A stretch of DNA of 64,000 nt from Pelagibacterium halotolerans B2 (GTDB lineage Bacteria; Pseudomonadota; Alphaproteobacteria; Rhizobiales; Devosiaceae), in assembly GCF_000230555.1 (NCBI RefSeq), contig NC_016078.1:3495001-3559000 (forward strand), given 5' to 3'. The notes under the pieces were generated by a model. It was not told the DNA's origin. It did not search any database and was given only the letters and a program-made list of their open reading frames with translations. Positions 1 through 9,661 of this stretch are shown here, piece after piece. The translations under genes were made by a program, and so were the position numbers. Positions within the stretch are counted from its first letter, which is position 1. Each line of letters begins with the position of its first letter.

Positions 1-254
1 TAATTCTGGAACACCATGGCGATGTCACGCTCGGCGGGTTCGAGCTTGTTGACCGTCTTGTCGCCGATTTTCACCTCGCCCGAGGTTATGGTTTCAAGGC
101 CGGCGATCATGCGCAACAGAGTGGATTTCCCGCAGCCCGATGGCCCCACCAGAACCACGAGCTCACCATCATCGATCGTGAGATCAACGGTCTTGATGGC
201 CTCCACATTGCCTGAATAGACCTTGCGCAGGCTGGAAATTTCAATGGCGGCCAT
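1..254 (-). CDS. ugpC: ABC transporter ATP-binding protein UgpC (5' part only)
   Basis: This is the first 84 codons of a MalK/UgpC-type ATPase; the rest lies left of the window. Walker A (GPSGCGKST) falls at residues 37-45 and the Q-loop (VFQN) at the cut edge. It would energise import through UgpA/UgpE on the cytoplasmic face of the membrane. The ATG at 252-254 lies 3 bp after the ugpE stop, so it closes the ugpB-A-E-C operon. The assignment as glycerol-3-phosphate transporter rests on the family resemblance of the four genes and their order; another sugar-phosphate substrate is possible. Confidence 0.9.
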   Translation of the reverse strand, partial: MAAIEISSLRKVYSGNVEAIKTVDLTIDDGELVVLVGPSGCGKSTLLRMIAGLETITSGEVKIGDKTVNKLEPAERDIAMVFQN

Positions 255-257
255 AGC

Positions 258-1106
258 TTATTTCTCCGATTCGACCAGGCCTTTGACGAAAAGGCGCTGC
301 ATAAAGAGGACCACGAGGACGGGCGGCAACATGGCAAGGATTACCGTCGCCATGACGAGGTTCCATTCGGGTTCGCGATCCGCCAGGGACAGCATCCGCT
401 TGATCCCCATGACGATTGTGTAGAACTGTTCCTGCGTGGTGATGAGCAGCGGCCAGAGGTACTGAATCCAGCCATAGATGAACATGATGACGAACAGCGC
501 CGCGATGTTGGTGATCGAGATGGGGATGAGTATGTCCTTGAAGAACTTCATCGGCCCCGCGCCATCGACGCGCGCGGCCTCCATCAATTCCTCGGGCACC
601 GTCATGAAGAACTGGCGGAAAAGAAAGGTGGCCGTCGCCGAAGCGATAAGCGGCAGGGTCAGCCCGGCATAGGAGTTGAGCATGTCGAGATTGGCGACCA
701 CTGCATAGGTCGGAATGATCCTCACCTCGACCGGTAGCATCAGCGTCACAAAGATGATCCAGAACGCCAGCGTCCGGAATGGAAAGCGGAAATAGACGAT
801 GGCGAAGGCCGAGGTAATCGAGATCGCGATCTTGCCGACCGAAATGATCAGCGCCATCAAGAGCGAATTGCCCAGCATCAACCATACCGGCGGCGTCCCC
901 GCTATCTGGTGTCCCTCGCCCAGCATTGTCGAATAGGACTGCACAAGATTATCTCCCGGCAGCAGTGGCATCACACCACGCACGAAGGCCGATGGCTCGT
1001 GGGTGGAGGCGATGAACGCGATATACACCGGGAATGCCACGATCAGCACACCCACGATCAGCACCAGATGGGTGAGAAAGTCGAGAAAAGGTCTGTTTTC
1101 AACCAC
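258..1106 (-). CDS. ugpE: sn-glycerol-3-phosphate ABC transporter permease UgpE
   Basis: A 282-residue inner-membrane permease with six predicted hydrophobic segments. The EAA loop that docks to the ATPase is visible at about residues 176-196 (EAARVDGAGPMKFFKDILIP). Length is normal for UgpE. It pairs with UgpA to form the channel of the importer for glycerol-3-phosphate or glycerophosphodiesters, a carbon and phosphate source. It lies 15 bp after ugpA and 3 bp before ugpC, consistent with a single transcript. Confidence 0.92.
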   Translation of the reverse strand: MVENRPFLDFLTHLVLIVGVLIVAFPVYIAFIASTHEPSAFVRGVMPLLPGDNLVQSYSTMLGEGHQIAGTPPVWLMLGNSLLMALIISVGKIAISITSAFAIVYFRFPFRTLAFWIIFVTLMLPVEVRIIPTYAVVANLDMLNSYAGLTLPLIASATATFLFRQFFMTVPEELMEAARVDGAGPMKFFKDILIPISITNIAALFVIMFIYGWIQYLWPLLITTQEQFYTIVMGIKRMLSLADREPEWNLVMATVILAMLPPVLVVLFMQRLFVKGLVESEK

Positions 1107-1121
1107 GGAACGGCGCTCCCT

Positions 1122-2006
1122 TTAGTAATTGACGCGGCGTTCCACGTAGCGGAACTGGATGAAGGTGAGGACGATCACGATACCCATCAGCAGCACCGAT
1201 TGCGCCGAGGACGAACCGATATTGAGGCCGATGACGCCATCGGTATAGACCTTGTAGACAAGCGTCATCGTCGCCTGGTTCGGCCCGCCTGACGTGGTTG
1301 CGTCGATTACCCCGAAGGTTTCGAACATCACATAGTTTATGTTGATGATGAGCAGGAAGAATGTAGTGGGTGAAAGCAGCGGAAAGACGATTGTCCAGAA
1401 GCGCTTGAACGGGCCGGCACCATCGATCGATGCAGCTTCCGACAGAGAAGCCGGGATCGATTGCAGCCCCGCGAGGAAAAACAGGAAATTGTACGAAATC
1501 TGCTTCCACGCCGCGGCGATGGTAATCAGGATCATGGCCTGCGTGCCTGAAACCCGGTGGTTCCAGTCCATTCCGAACCAGTCGAGGATATGCGGCAAAA
1601 GCCCGATGGTGGGATTGAACATGAACCACCACAATACCCCCGCAACGACCGGAGCGACCGCATAGGGCCAGACCAAAAGCGTTGTGTAGAAACGCTGCGT
1701 GCGCAGCACGCGGTCCACGCACACCGCAAGAAGCAGGGCAAATCCCATCGAGAGCAAGGTGACCGAAACCGCAAACACCGCCGTGCGGCCCAGTGCGTTG
1801 AGATAGCTCGGATCCGACAGAATGCGGGTGTAATTGTCCAACCAGATGAATGTGGTGCGGAACCCGAACGGGTCCTCACGTTCGAAGCTCGATTTCACGG
1901 CCTGGCTTGCCGGCCAGATGAAAAAGATCAGGGTGATCGCAAGCTGGGGACCCAGCAAGAGGTAGGGAAGCCACCGATTGGTAAAGATCGACCGCTTGGT
2001 CTGCAT
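1122..2006 (-). CDS. ugpA: sn-glycerol-3-phosphate ABC transporter permease UgpA
   Basis: A 294-residue permease with an N-terminal hydrophobic segment at residues 12-30 and the EAA loop ([20 protein letters not shown]) in the second half. The reading frame is open further upstream, to 2255, but that extension runs through the intercistronic hairpin and into ugpB. The ATG at 2004-2006 gives the usual UgpA length and starts just before the first membrane segment. It partners UgpE in the membrane channel. Confidence 0.92.
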   Translation of the reverse strand: MQTKRSIFTNRWLPYLLLGPQLAITLIFFIWPASQAVKSSFEREDPFGFRTTFIWLDNYTRILSDPSYLNALGRTAVFAVSVTLLSMGFALLLAVCVDRVLRTQRFYTTLLVWPYAVAPVVAGVLWWFMFNPTIGLLPHILDWFGMDWNHRVSGTQAMILITIAAAWKQISYNFLFFLAGLQSIPASLSEAASIDGAGPFKRFWTIVFPLLSPTTFFLLIININYVMFETFGVIDATTSGGPNQATMTLVYKVYTDGVIGLNIGSSSAQSVLLMGIVIVLTFIQFRYVERRVNY

Positions 2007-2092
2007 GAACAATGCCCCGTGACGTATCAGATGTCCGCCGGACTCTTTTGGTCGTTCCCGACGGTTTCCGCCGGGCGGTCGGATGCAAGAAA

Positions 2093-2112
2093 CCCCGGCT
2101 GGAAAGCCGGGG
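2093..2112 (-). terminator. Intercistronic hairpin between ugpB and ugpA
   Basis: A perfect 8-bp stem (CCCCGGCT / AGCCGGGG) with a 4-nt loop, followed on the minus strand by TTTCTT. It lies about 20 bp after the ugpB stop and about 85 bp before the ugpA start. Stems in this position commonly protect or partly terminate the message so that the binding protein is made in excess over the membrane components; that role is inferred here. Confidence 0.6.
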
Positions 2113-2133
2113 TCGGTATTGTGAAGGTACGCT

Positions 2134-3462
2134 CTAGCTGTTGGCAGCCTGGAAGTCGCGCAGGATTTGGTTGCCGCGTTCGACGGCCGAATCCAGGGCT
2201 TCCTGGCCGGTCTTTTCACCGGCAAGAACCGCCTGCAACTCTTCATCGAGCACAATGCGGACCTGGGGGAAGTTGCCGAAACGCAACCCCTTGGAGTTCT
2301 CGGTCGGAGCGTTGAGGTTGATCTGTTCGATCGCGATGTCGGCGCCCGGGTTTTCCTCGTAATAGCCCTGCTCCTGGCTCAGTTCGTAGGCAGCCTGGGT
2401 GATGGGCAGATAGCCCGTCCCCTGGTGCCATTCGGCCTGGACCTCGGCGGAGGAGAGATAGTCGAAAAATGCCGCGACGCCTTCATATTCAGCGTCTTCA
2501 TGGCCGGAGAGCACCCAAAGGGTAGCGCCGCCGATGATCGAGTTCTGCGGCGCGCCATCGACGTCGCCATAGACCGGGAGCATGCCAAAGCCCACCTCGA
2601 AATCGGAATTGGCCATAACGCCGGCACGCGAGCCCGAAGAGTTCATGTACATGGCGCAATCGCCCGAATAGAAGGCGGGTGCGGAGTCTGGACCACCGGC
2701 GGGGCCGCCATACATGAAGATGCCGGCGTCGGCCCAGGTCTTGAGGTCATCCCAGAAACGCGCCTGGGTTTCGCCATTGAAGCTGAATTCGGCATCGAGA
2801 CCGCCAAAGCCGTTCTCGAGTGTACCGAAGGGTTGATTGTGCAGAGCCGAGAAATTCTCAAGGCCGACCCATGTGGCCGCATAGCCCATTGAAAAGCCGC
2901 AGCTTGCGGCATCCGCATCGATGATCGTTTGCGAGAACTCGGCGAGTTCCTCCCAGGTGGCCGGGGGCGTTTCGGGATCGAGACCGGCAGCCTCGAACGC
3001 GTCCTTGTTGTAATAGAGGATCGGGGTTGAGGAGTTGAACGGCATCGAGAGCATGTTGCCCTCGGTATCGCTGTAGTAGCCGGTAACCACCGGAAGATAA
3101 GCGGACGGATCAAAATCGTTTCCGTGCTCTTCCATGAGCTGGTAGACCGGATAAACGGCGCCTTGCGCGGCCATCATGGTGCCGGTGCCGACTTCGTAGA
3201 TCTGCACCAGATGCGGTTGTTCGCCAGCCCGGAAGGCAGCGATGGTGTTGACCATCGATTCCTCGTATTCACCGCGATAGGACGGCACGACGGAATAGAG
3301 GTCCTGGGACGCGTTGAAATCTTCGGCGATGGCGTTGAGGCGCTCGCCGAGCTCGCCACCCATCGAATGCCACCAGTTGATTTCGGTCTGGGCAAATGCC
3401 GAAGTGGCTCCCAGGAAAAGGGCCACGCCGGCTGTGCCGCAGGCCAGAAGTGTCTTGAACAT
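2134..3462 (-). CDS. ugpB: Periplasmic glycerol-3-phosphate binding protein UgpB
   Basis: A 442-residue extracellular solute-binding protein, the expected length for UgpB. The chosen ATG (3460-3462) places a clean signal peptide first (basic start, hydrophobic core, cleavage after TSAFA near residue 24), followed by [15 protein letters not shown], typical of UgpB mature N-termini. The frame is open further up, to 3546, but without a signal-peptide-like start. It captures substrate in the periplasm and delivers it to UgpAE. The mature protein is rich in Asp and Glu, as in salt-adapted bacteria. Confidence 0.93.
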   Translation of the reverse strand: MFKTLLACGTAGVALFLGATSAFAQTEINWWHSMGGELGERLNAIAEDFNASQDLYSVVPSYRGEYEESMVNTIAAFRAGEQPHLVQIYEVGTGTMMAAQGAVYPVYQLMEEHGNDFDPSAYLPVVTGYYSDTEGNMLSMPFNSSTPILYYNKDAFEAAGLDPETPPATWEELAEFSQTIIDADAASCGFSMGYAATWVGLENFSALHNQPFGTLENGFGGLDAEFSFNGETQARFWDDLKTWADAGIFMYGGPAGGPDSAPAFYSGDCAMYMNSSGSRAGVMANSDFEVGFGMLPVYGDVDGAPQNSIIGGATLWVLSGHEDAEYEGVAAFFDYLSSAEVQAEWHQGTGYLPITQAAYELSQEQGYYEENPGADIAIEQINLNAPTENSKGLRFGNFPQVRIVLDEELQAVLAGEKTGQEALDSAVERGNQILRDFQAANS

Positions 3463-3553
3463 GATGTTCTCCCGATCAATGTCATTGCGACCGCATCCGG
3501 CCGATGGCGTAGAACCATGGGCGAGATGCCTAGACCGGGCGTGCAAAGCTCAG

Positions 3554-3582
3554 GTGACGGTATCGTGATGTTTCCATGACAG
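3554..3582 (-). promoter_or_regulatory. Candidate Pho box upstream of ugpB
   Basis: On the minus strand three 7-mers occur at exact 11-bp steps: CTGTCAT, ACATCAC, CCGTCAC, each separated by 4 bp. The first and third fit the known PhoB repeat (CTGTCAT/C); the middle one is weak. It lies about 92-120 bp before the ugpB start. ugp genes are phosphate-starvation genes in many proteobacteria, so PhoB control is plausible but not shown. Confidence 0.4.
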
Positions 3583-3709
3583 TGGAAAACCCTGACGCGC
3601 GTGGCGTCGAGCCCACCCGGCAAGCTCGCGATGCCTCCTCCAGCCTCCTCCTCACGCCACGATCATGTGGCCGGCCCCTCCGCATTTTTGCGTGAACGGT
3701 CACTCCATT

Positions 3710-3725
3710 GTGACAGTATCGTCAC
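3710..3725. promoter_or_regulatory. Inverted repeat in the ugpB upstream region
   Basis: GTGAC-N6-GTCAC, a perfect 5-bp arm palindrome between the end of the methyltransferase gene and ugpB. The half shared with the candidate Pho box (GTGAC.GTATCGT) occurs twice in this 278-bp intergenic region. It may be a regulator site for the ugp operon; no regulator is identified. Confidence 0.3.
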
Positions 3726-3740
3726 GATTGACAACCGGTT

Positions 3741-4955
3741 TCAGGCACGCTGTTCGTTCCTGTAGAAAACCGCGAAAATCTCCACATGTGACGAGTAGGC
3801 GAACTGATCGACCGGCGAGACCGTGCCGATCCGGTAACCGCCGGCAATCAGAATGGCGGCATCCCGCGCAAAACTCTGCGGGTCGCAACTCACATAAATG
3901 ACGGTCTTGACCTTCGATTTCGCAAGGGTCCTGACTTGAGCCTGCGCGCCAGCCCGCGGTGGGTCGAGCACGACTGCATCGAAGCGGTTGAGTTCGAAAA
4001 GCTCAAGCGGCTCGCGAAACAGATCACGCCGCTCAGCAGCAATCGGCTTGAGTCCTTTGGTGTTGCGTCTCGCTGCCTCCAGCGCGCCAATCGCCGGGGC
4101 ATCCGAATCGGCAGCAAAAACCGGGACCTTCAAGGCGATCCGCAAGGCAAACGGACCCATGCCACAAAAGAGATCGGCGACATGCCTGGCGCCTCGTATG
4201 GCGTTCAGAACGAGCGACGCGAGAACCTCCTCGGCTTCAGCAGTAGCTTGCAGAAAGCTGGACACCGGCAAGGGTACGCTGGACGGCCCCATGGTTACTA
4301 CCGGGAGACGTTGGAGGATCAAAGGCTCGCCATTGAGAGAGAGTCGCGCGAGGTCGAACTGGCGGGCGATTTCCGTCAGCCTCGCAGTGGGCCTGGCGCC
4401 CTTGGCCCGGACGGCAACGTCAAGGCCCAAATCGCTGGCGGTAAAGCCGACATCACATGGCCCGGCGACGGCGGCGACCGAGCGCGTGATTTCCGGCGCA
4501 GGCGCCAGGGCGGGAACCAGGATTGGGCAGGTGTCGAGATCGTGAATGTGATGACTGCGCAATGCCATGAACCCGGCGGCAGCCCTGGTTGCGTGCAATG
4601 TGGCTCGACGCCGGCCGGCCCCGTGGGCAAAGACCAGATCTGCGATATTGGCGTTGACGTTGGCGCGCGAGAGCGCATCGACCACCAGACTGCGCTTGAA
4701 TCGGCCATAGGTTTCCAGGCCGAGATGCTGCAACTGGCAACCGCCGCAGGAGCCGAAATGTGGACAAGGGGCCGGCCGTCGCTCGGGGCTTGGGTCGATA
4801 ATTTCGATGAGTCGGCCGCGATTGCCTTCGATCTCGGCAATGACGGTTTCGCCCTCGAGCGTTAAACCGACGAAAACCGATTTGCCATCGAATGTGGCTA
4901 TGCCCTCGCCGCGATGACCGAGGCGCTCGATCGTGAGCGTTTCGGTATGGCTCAT
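3741..4955 (-). CDS. Class I SAM-dependent 23S rRNA (uracil-5)-methyltransferase, RlmD/RumA type
   Basis: A 404-residue protein: an N-terminal TRAM-like RNA-binding segment (residues 1-60), a Cys cluster CPHFGSCGGC near residue 65 that in RumA binds a 4Fe-4S cluster, a SAM-binding motif (DLFCGMGPFALRI), the VLDPPRAG motif, and the catalytic Cys in SCDPQSFARD near residue 357. It methylates uracil C5 in rRNA. Which of the paralogues (RlmD, RlmC or TrmA-like) it matches cannot be decided by eye. Its start overlaps the ribokinase stop by 4 bp, so the two are co-transcribed. Confidence 0.88.
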   Translation of the reverse strand: MSHTETLTIERLGHRGEGIATFDGKSVFVGLTLEGETVIAEIEGNRGRLIEIIDPSPERRPAPCPHFGSCGGCQLQHLGLETYGRFKRSLVVDALSRANVNANIADLVFAHGAGRRRATLHATRAAAGFMALRSHHIHDLDTCPILVPALAPAPEITRSVAAVAGPCDVGFTASDLGLDVAVRAKGARPTARLTEIARQFDLARLSLNGEPLILQRLPVVTMGPSSVPLPVSSFLQATAEAEEVLASLVLNAIRGARHVADLFCGMGPFALRIALKVPVFAADSDAPAIGALEAARRNTKGLKPIAAERRDLFREPLELFELNRFDAVVLDPPRAGAQAQVRTLAKSKVKTVIYVSCDPQSFARDAAILIAGGYRIGTVSPVDQFAYSSHVEIFAVFYRNEQRA

Positions 4956-5872
4956 CGGGCCCTCGGTCTCCCATCAGCCGTCAGCCGGTCTTCCACAGCC
5001 CCGCGCTCGGGAATGGAGGGTTGGGCACCGGGTGTCAGACACGCCAGTCCTGCGGCAACCGAGGCCCTGTCCATCGCAGATGCGAGATCGATGCCGTCGG
5101 CCAGCCCGGCGGCAAGATACCCCACAAATGTATCGCCGGCCCCCACCGTATCGACCGGTCTGATCTTGAGCGAAGGAACGACGGTAACCTCTCCGGCGGC
5201 GACGCCGATGGCACCGCGCGCGCCAAGTGTTGCCACCACGGTATTGCCAAATTTTTCGGAGAGCCAGGACACGGCATCGACTTCGTCGAGCTGGGGAGCG
5301 TCGAGCATTTTGAGCACGCCGGCCAACTCGGTTTCGTTGATGACCAGCACATCGACATTGTCCAGCAATGCCGGGTCGAAATCCATGAACGGGGCCAGGT
5401 TGAGAACGATTTCGGCGCCATTGTTTCGCGCCAGAGCTGCAGCGGCAAGCACGCCTTCCAGGGGCGTTTCGAGCTGGAGCAGCAGATAGTCTCCCCTCTC
5501 GATGCCGGCTTGCTCGAGTGCCGCGGCCGTCAGGCGGGAATTGGCGCCGGGCAGTACGGTGATCATGTTTTCCCCGGCATCATCGACGATGATGAGCGCG
5601 GTTCCGGTGTGGCGGTCCATGTGTCGGACACCGGAGAGGTCGATCTCGGCCTCGCTCAGCAGCGCAAGCGCACGGGTCGCGAAATCGTCGCTGCCCACGC
5701 ACCCTACCATTTTAACGTCAGCGCCCGCCCGACTTGCTGCGAGTGCCTGGTTGCCACCCTTGCCGCCAGGCGAAAATTCAAGGCTGGTGCCCAGAACGGT
5801 TTCGCCCGGTCGCATCAGCGCTGGCGCGTGACCGATCAGATCGATATTGATGGAGCCGAACACAACGATCAC
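4952..5872 (-). CDS. rbsK: Ribokinase (PfkB family)
   Basis: A 306-residue sugar kinase. The N-terminus GSINIDLIGHAP and the glycine-rich GGKGGNQALAA are ribokinase signatures; the C-terminal VGAGDTFVGYLAAGLA carries the catalytic Asp of the PfkB family. It phosphorylates ribose to ribose-5-phosphate using ATP. No ribose transporter is adjacent. It is the first gene of a two-gene unit with the rRNA methyltransferase, which looks like a chance pairing in function. Confidence 0.88.
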   Translation of the reverse strand: MIVVFGSINIDLIGHAPALMRPGETVLGTSLEFSPGGKGGNQALAASRAGADVKMVGCVGSDDFATRALALLSEAEIDLSGVRHMDRHTGTALIIVDDAGENMITVLPGANSRLTAAALEQAGIERGDYLLLQLETPLEGVLAAAALARNNGAEIVLNLAPFMDFDPALLDNVDVLVINETELAGVLKMLDAPQLDEVDAVSWLSEKFGNTVVATLGARGAIGVAAGEVTVVPSLKIRPVDTVGAGDTFVGYLAAGLADGIDLASAMDRASVAAGLACLTPGAQPSIPERGAVEDRLTADGRPRAR

Positions 5873-6109
5873 GGCAACTACCCTCCCAAGTGCATCTTTT
5901 TCCCTTGTGCCAGAGGAGAAGCGTTCAACTCAAACGATTTCGTCAAGCGCCAGCAAAGACTTGGAATTGGCGTTGGTGCGGCGCCGGTGCAGCTATCACC
6001 GCTGTCGGCGAAATGAGCTTCACATGCGCTCGTTCAGCCCCTGTTCAGCCCGCCGAACCGACAAGGCCGGCCATTAATTGATTGCCTGACAGCCAAGGAG
6101 ATTTGAACC

Positions 6110-6913
6110 ATGAAATCCTTCGTAAAACCCATGGGCCTTGCGGCGCTTGCAGCAGGCATGATGGCTGGCGCCGCTTTTGCGGATACGCTGGCCATCACCG
6201 GCGATATCGCCTACCGCGAACGCATCGCGCTGCCCGAAAATGCGGTGGCGACCGTGTCGCTGATCGATGTTTCTCTGGCCGATGCGCCGTCTACAACGAT
6301 TGGTGTGGACGTCATCGAACCCGCCGGGCAGGTCCCGATTGACTTTGTCATTGATTTTGACGCCGACGCTGTCGTGGAGGGTCATTCCTATGCCATTGCG
6401 GCACGTATCGAGGTCGATGGCGACGTCTGGTTTATCAACGACACGCGCATTTCCGTCGATCCGCTGACCCAGACCGAACCGGTTTCCGTGCCTTTGGTCA
6501 ATGCGCGTAGCGCAGAGCCCGCGCCTCAGCCCGAAGATGGCGATGCGACCGAGGTTATCTTGCCGGCCGATCTGGCCGGTAGGGGATGGCTGCTCACCAT
6601 GCTCGGCGACACACCATCGGCCGAGGGCATCGAAACGACGCTCGTTTTCGGCGAAAGCGATTCATCTTTGGGCGGTACGGGCGGATGCAATTCCTATGGC
6701 GGGTCCGTCACCTTTGAGGATGACGGCCGCCTGTCGATTTCAGATGTCTTTTCAACGATGATGGCCTGCGAGGATCGCAAAATGAGCCAGGAACGCGCCT
6801 TCTTCGACGCGTTGGGCGCAACATCGAGCTACCGTATTGAGAGCGAGGCGCTCATCCTCCTCGATAGCGCAGGAAATGCTGTCGCAACCCTTGAGGCGCA
6901 CGCCTCAGAATAG
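6110..6913 (+). CDS. Secreted YbaY-like plus META domain protein
   Basis: A 267-residue protein with a signal peptide cleaved after GAAFA near residue 24. Residues about 27-130 resemble the YbaY family (type III secretion pilotin-like fold; IAYRERIALPENAVATVSL is characteristic). Residues about 145-265 form a META/HslJ domain (W.L..., GGTGGCNSYGG, MMACED). A short acidic Pro-rich linker joins them. Such proteins sit in the periplasm or outer membrane and are linked to envelope stress; no precise function is established. Its last 9 bases overlap the end of the convergent mmcB gene. Confidence 0.75.
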   Translation: MKSFVKPMGLAALAAGMMAGAAFADTLAITGDIAYRERIALPENAVATVSLIDVSLADAPSTTIGVDVIEPAGQVPIDFVIDFDADAVVEGHSYAIAARIEVDGDVWFINDTRISVDPLTQTEPVSVPLVNARSAEPAPQPEDGDATEVILPADLAGRGWLLTMLGDTPSAEGIETTLVFGESDSSLGGTGGCNSYGGSVTFEDDGRLSISDVFSTMMACEDRKMSQERAFFDALGATSSYRIESEALILLDSAGNAVATLEAHASE

Positions 6914-7396
6914 GCCTTCCCTGCGGGTTTCGGGGTCCATCAGCGCATGGACCCTGTCTGCCCCCAAACGAGCGAGCTTTAACAGCATCGCCTTGCGCCG
7001 CGCGCCGGGCAGGGGCTCGTGCGCCGCGTGGCGCAGGATATCGCCCCAATGACCGTCGGCCACCATCAGCCCTTCTTCTGCGGGAAAAATTTCTGCATCG
7101 AGCTCTGGCGGCTTGCAGAAAAAGAACCGGTCGCAAAAATCCTTGTAGTTGGGCCATTTGGCGTCGACCCTGTAGTCCATAAGGCTCGATTTGATTTCCA
7201 CGATCCAGATTTCACCCTTGCCGCCCAGAGCGATCACGTCGGCGCGTCGCCCGTTGGAAAGCGGCACTTCGGCAAAACAGGTCATGTCGTGGACCGAACG
7301 CAGAAAACGCATCACGCCGCGCTGCACGCGCAGTGCGGTGGGTGACTGACGACCATCGACGATTTGAGGCTCGATGCTGGATTCGGGGTGGGTCAT
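6905..7396 (-). CDS. mmcB: MmcB family DNA repair protein
   Basis: A 163-residue protein with a PD-(D/E)xK-like nuclease core: CFAEVPLSNGRRADVIAL followed by IWIVEIKSS, which supplies the E-x-K pair near residues 67-69. MmcB is an alphaproteobacterial, LexA-controlled protein involved in mutagenesis/repair in Caulobacter. No LexA box was recognised in the 200 bp upstream. Convergent with, and overlapping by 9 bp, the META-domain gene. Confidence 0.82.
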   Translation of the reverse strand: MTHPESSIEPQIVDGRQSPTALRVQRGVMRFLRSVHDMTCFAEVPLSNGRRADVIALGGKGEIWIVEIKSSLMDYRVDAKWPNYKDFCDRFFFCKPPELDAEIFPAEEGLMVADGHWGDILRHAAHEPLPGARRKAMLLKLARLGADRVHALMDPETRREGLF

Positions 7397-7596
7397 GTTC
7401 TCATTTTATTCCTTTTGACAAATGCTGGCCAGACTCACGGCGTTTCAAAAATGAAATGGCAATTGCGAACACGTCCGTAGCGTACCGCGGACCCCAGAGA
7501 GCACAATGAACTCAACGGTAGGCATATGTCGTCGTTCGTTAATCCAGATTTCAAATGCAAGAAAAAGCGCGTCGAGCGCGCCTGAAAGGCTGTGTT

Positions 7597-7905
7597 ATGT
7601 TCAATTCTGCTTTCACGATACTGCGTGACTGGATCGCTTTCCACCAGACCTATAGCGCGCTGAGGCGGCTCGATCCCCAACTGAGGCGCGACCTCGGGCT
7701 AAGCGGGGCCGATTTGCGGCGCATCAGCCGCAAGGTGATGCACAAGAAAGGTCCCATCAGCCTGTTTGCGCTGCGGGAGGAGCACGAGGAATTTCGAGCA
7801 GACGCCGGGCACCCTATCGCGTCTACAGCGTCATCTGCGTGCGGGCCAGCCCGCCGTGACGCTCAAGAAACGCAACGATTTCATCGACGCCCTTACCCCG
7901 CTTGA
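7597..7905 (+). CDS. DUF1127 domain small protein
   Basis: From the ATG at 7597 the product has 102 residues. Residues about 8-48 ([18 protein letters not shown], then [12 protein letters not shown]) match the DUF1127 helix pair, common in alphaproteobacteria and in some cases RNA-binding and tied to phosphate or stress metabolism. DUF1127 proteins are usually 45-70 residues; here about 35 extra codons run antisense across the end of ureG (83-bp overlap) and look like non-conserved read-through. An upstream start at 7555 adds only basic residues. Confidence 0.65.
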   Translation: MFNSAFTILRDWIAFHQTYSALRRLDPQLRRDLGLSGADLRRISRKVMHKKGPISLFALREEHEEFRADAGHPIASTASSACGPARRDAQETQRFHRRPYPA

Positions 7906-8455
7906 GATCTGTGAAGACGTGGGGCTGGCCGTCGCGCATTCTTTGAGCGTCGGTCGCCATGACGTTGAGATCGACTTCCACATAGGGGGCGAGGTCGGCC
8001 TTGTTGATGACCAGCATGTCCGAGCGCGTGATGCCGGGCCCGCCTTTGCGCGGAATTTCTTCACCCTGGCAGACCGAAATGACATAAAGCGTGATGTCGG
8101 CGAGGTCTGGAGAAAACGTTGCCGCCAGATTGTCGCCGCCAGATTCGATAAAAACGATATCGAGATCGGGGATGCGGGCATTGAGTTCGGCGATGGCCCG
8201 CAGATTGATCGATGCGTCCTCGCGGATTGCCGTATGCGGACACCCTCCGGTTTCCACGCCAAGGATACGGTCTTCCGGCAGAGCCTGCAGGCGTGCCAGC
8301 ATCATCGCATCTTCCTTGGTGTAGATGTCGTTTGTCACGACCCCCACCGAATAATCGTCACGCATCGCCTTGCAGAGCTTTTCGGTAAGCGCCGTCTTGC
8401 CTGAGCCGACCGGACCTCCGATCCCGACGCGAAGCGGGCCGTTTTTTGAACTCAT
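7823..8455 (-). CDS. ureG: Urease accessory GTPase UreG
   Basis: A 210-residue SIMIBI-class GTPase. P-loop GPVGSGKT at residues 14-21, the nickel-binding C-P-H motif ([11 protein letters not shown]) near residue 70, and the NKAD guanine motif near residue 152. UreG hydrolyses GTP to drive nickel insertion into the urease active site with UreE, UreF and UreD. Last gene of the urease transcript; its start overlaps the ureF stop by 4 bp. Confidence 0.96.
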   Translation of the reverse strand: MSSKNGPLRVGIGGPVGSGKTALTEKLCKAMRDDYSVGVVTNDIYTKEDAMMLARLQALPEDRILGVETGGCPHTAIREDASINLRAIAELNARIPDLDIVFIESGGDNLAATFSPDLADITLYVISVCQGEEIPRKGGPGITRSDMLVINKADLAPYVEVDLNVMATDAQRMRDGQPHVFTDLKRGKGVDEIVAFLERHGGLARTQMTL

Positions 8456-9153
8456 GATCGAAAAATCCTTACCTTGAGATCCTCGTGTTTCAGGCTTGCA
8501 ATATCGGTGCCATAGGACAAGCTCGAAATGTCCTCCAGTTGGGCCGAGAGCGCCTTTGTGCTCAGTTGCGCGATTTCTGCTTCCAGCCCGGCCTGTATGG
8601 CGAGGCCTGCAGTTTGTCCAAGCGGAATGAGCCGGACGCCGACCGAGATCTGCTGCGCCACTGCGCTGTTCGCAAAGCCGGCAACTGAGGCACCCGGTGA
8701 AACGCCGTGCAAACCTGCCATTGCGCCAAACGCGATTGGCAGGGCCATTGGCCGTTCAAGAACAGTGCCGAGTTCCTTTGGCATGGCCGTTGGCCATGCA
8801 GACGCAGCAGCGAGAAAGGATTGCGCCTGTTCGCGCGTTTCCTTGTCACGCTCCGACGATATCTGGAGGGCGAGGCACAATCCATTTGCTTCGGCAAGCA
8901 TCGTCCAGTCGCCATTGGTCACTGCACGGGCAGCAATGGCGAGAAAATAGGCATCGGTGCGCAGGCTGCCGTGATGAAGCTGACCGTTTATCCAATCGGC
9001 AAGCTCGCCCTTATCTTTGACCCGTCCATCGGCGATGGCTACCTCGAGGCCCTGGCTATAGGCGAACCCGCCTATGGGGAATGCCGGAGAGAGCCATGAG
9101 AAAAGGCGGATCAGCGCGGCCCGCTCATCCATGGTGATGGTGCGTGTGTCCAT
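8452..9153 (-). CDS. ureF: Urease accessory protein UreF
   Basis: A 233-residue helical protein with the UreF hallmark [21 protein letters not shown] near the N-terminus. UreF joins UreD and UreG in the activation complex on apo-urease. The frame is open to 9231, but the ATG at 9151-9153 (preceded by AGGA) or that at 9130-9132 are better starts. With 9153 the start overlaps the ureE end by 29 bp, and the ureF codons read through the bases that encode the UreE His tail. Confidence 0.92.
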   Translation of the reverse strand: MDTRTITMDERAALIRLFSWLSPAFPIGGFAYSQGLEVAIADGRVKDKGELADWINGQLHHGSLRTDAYFLAIAARAVTNGDWTMLAEANGLCLALQISSERDKETREQAQSFLAAASAWPTAMPKELGTVLERPMALPIAFGAMAGLHGVSPGASVAGFANSAVAQQISVGVRLIPLGQTAGLAIQAGLEAEIAQLSTKALSAQLEDISSLSYGTDIASLKHEDLKVRIFRS

Positions 9154-9646
9154 GTTCCTGGCCCGAATACGCCCCGCGCAACGGCGAAAACGACGCGCTG
9201 ATTTCAACGACCTTCGCCCCGAGACCTTCAAGCATGTCCTTGATGACGTGATCCCGTCCGATCAGAAGCCGTTGCGGCACGCCCGATTTGGTTTCAATCT
9301 GGCAAGGCAGGTGCCGATTGCCGATATGCCAGCACAATTGGGCCAGATGGGCCGTGTCGGTACCGGTTATCGCATAGAGCGGCTCTTTCGCGGCGACGAT
9401 CTCGGCGAAACGCCCGTCCTCAAGCTTGAGCGCATCCCCGGTTTCAAGCGCCACGGTTTGGGGAAGGTCGACGAGGATATCGAGCCCGTTATCGAGTGTA
9501 ACGAGCTTGCGGCGGAGGGCCCGCTGATCGTGAGCCAGCTCAACGCGTCCGGCGAGAGCGCCCTGCCATTTGCCTTTAAGTCCAACTCCTGTTGCGCGCA
9601 TTCCATCCTCTTTCGCAGCCCGTTCAATTGCCGGCATCAGATGCAA
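9125..9646 (-). CDS. ureE: Urease nickel metallochaperone UreE
   Basis: A 173-residue protein with the UreE core ([40 protein letters not shown] with the conserved His) and a short nickel-binding tail HGHTHHHHG. It delivers nickel to UreG. The tail is much shorter than in Klebsiella. The gene follows the MliC-like gene by 15 bp and overlaps ureF. Confidence 0.94.
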   Translation of the reverse strand: MHLMPAIERAAKEDGMRATGVGLKGKWQGALAGRVELAHDQRALRRKLVTLDNGLDILVDLPQTVALETGDALKLEDGRFAEIVAAKEPLYAITGTDTAHLAQLCWHIGNRHLPCQIETKSGVPQRLLIGRDHVIKDMLEGLGAKVVEISASFSPLRGAYSGQEHGHTHHHHG

Positions 9647-9661
9647 GAAATGCGCCAGCGT

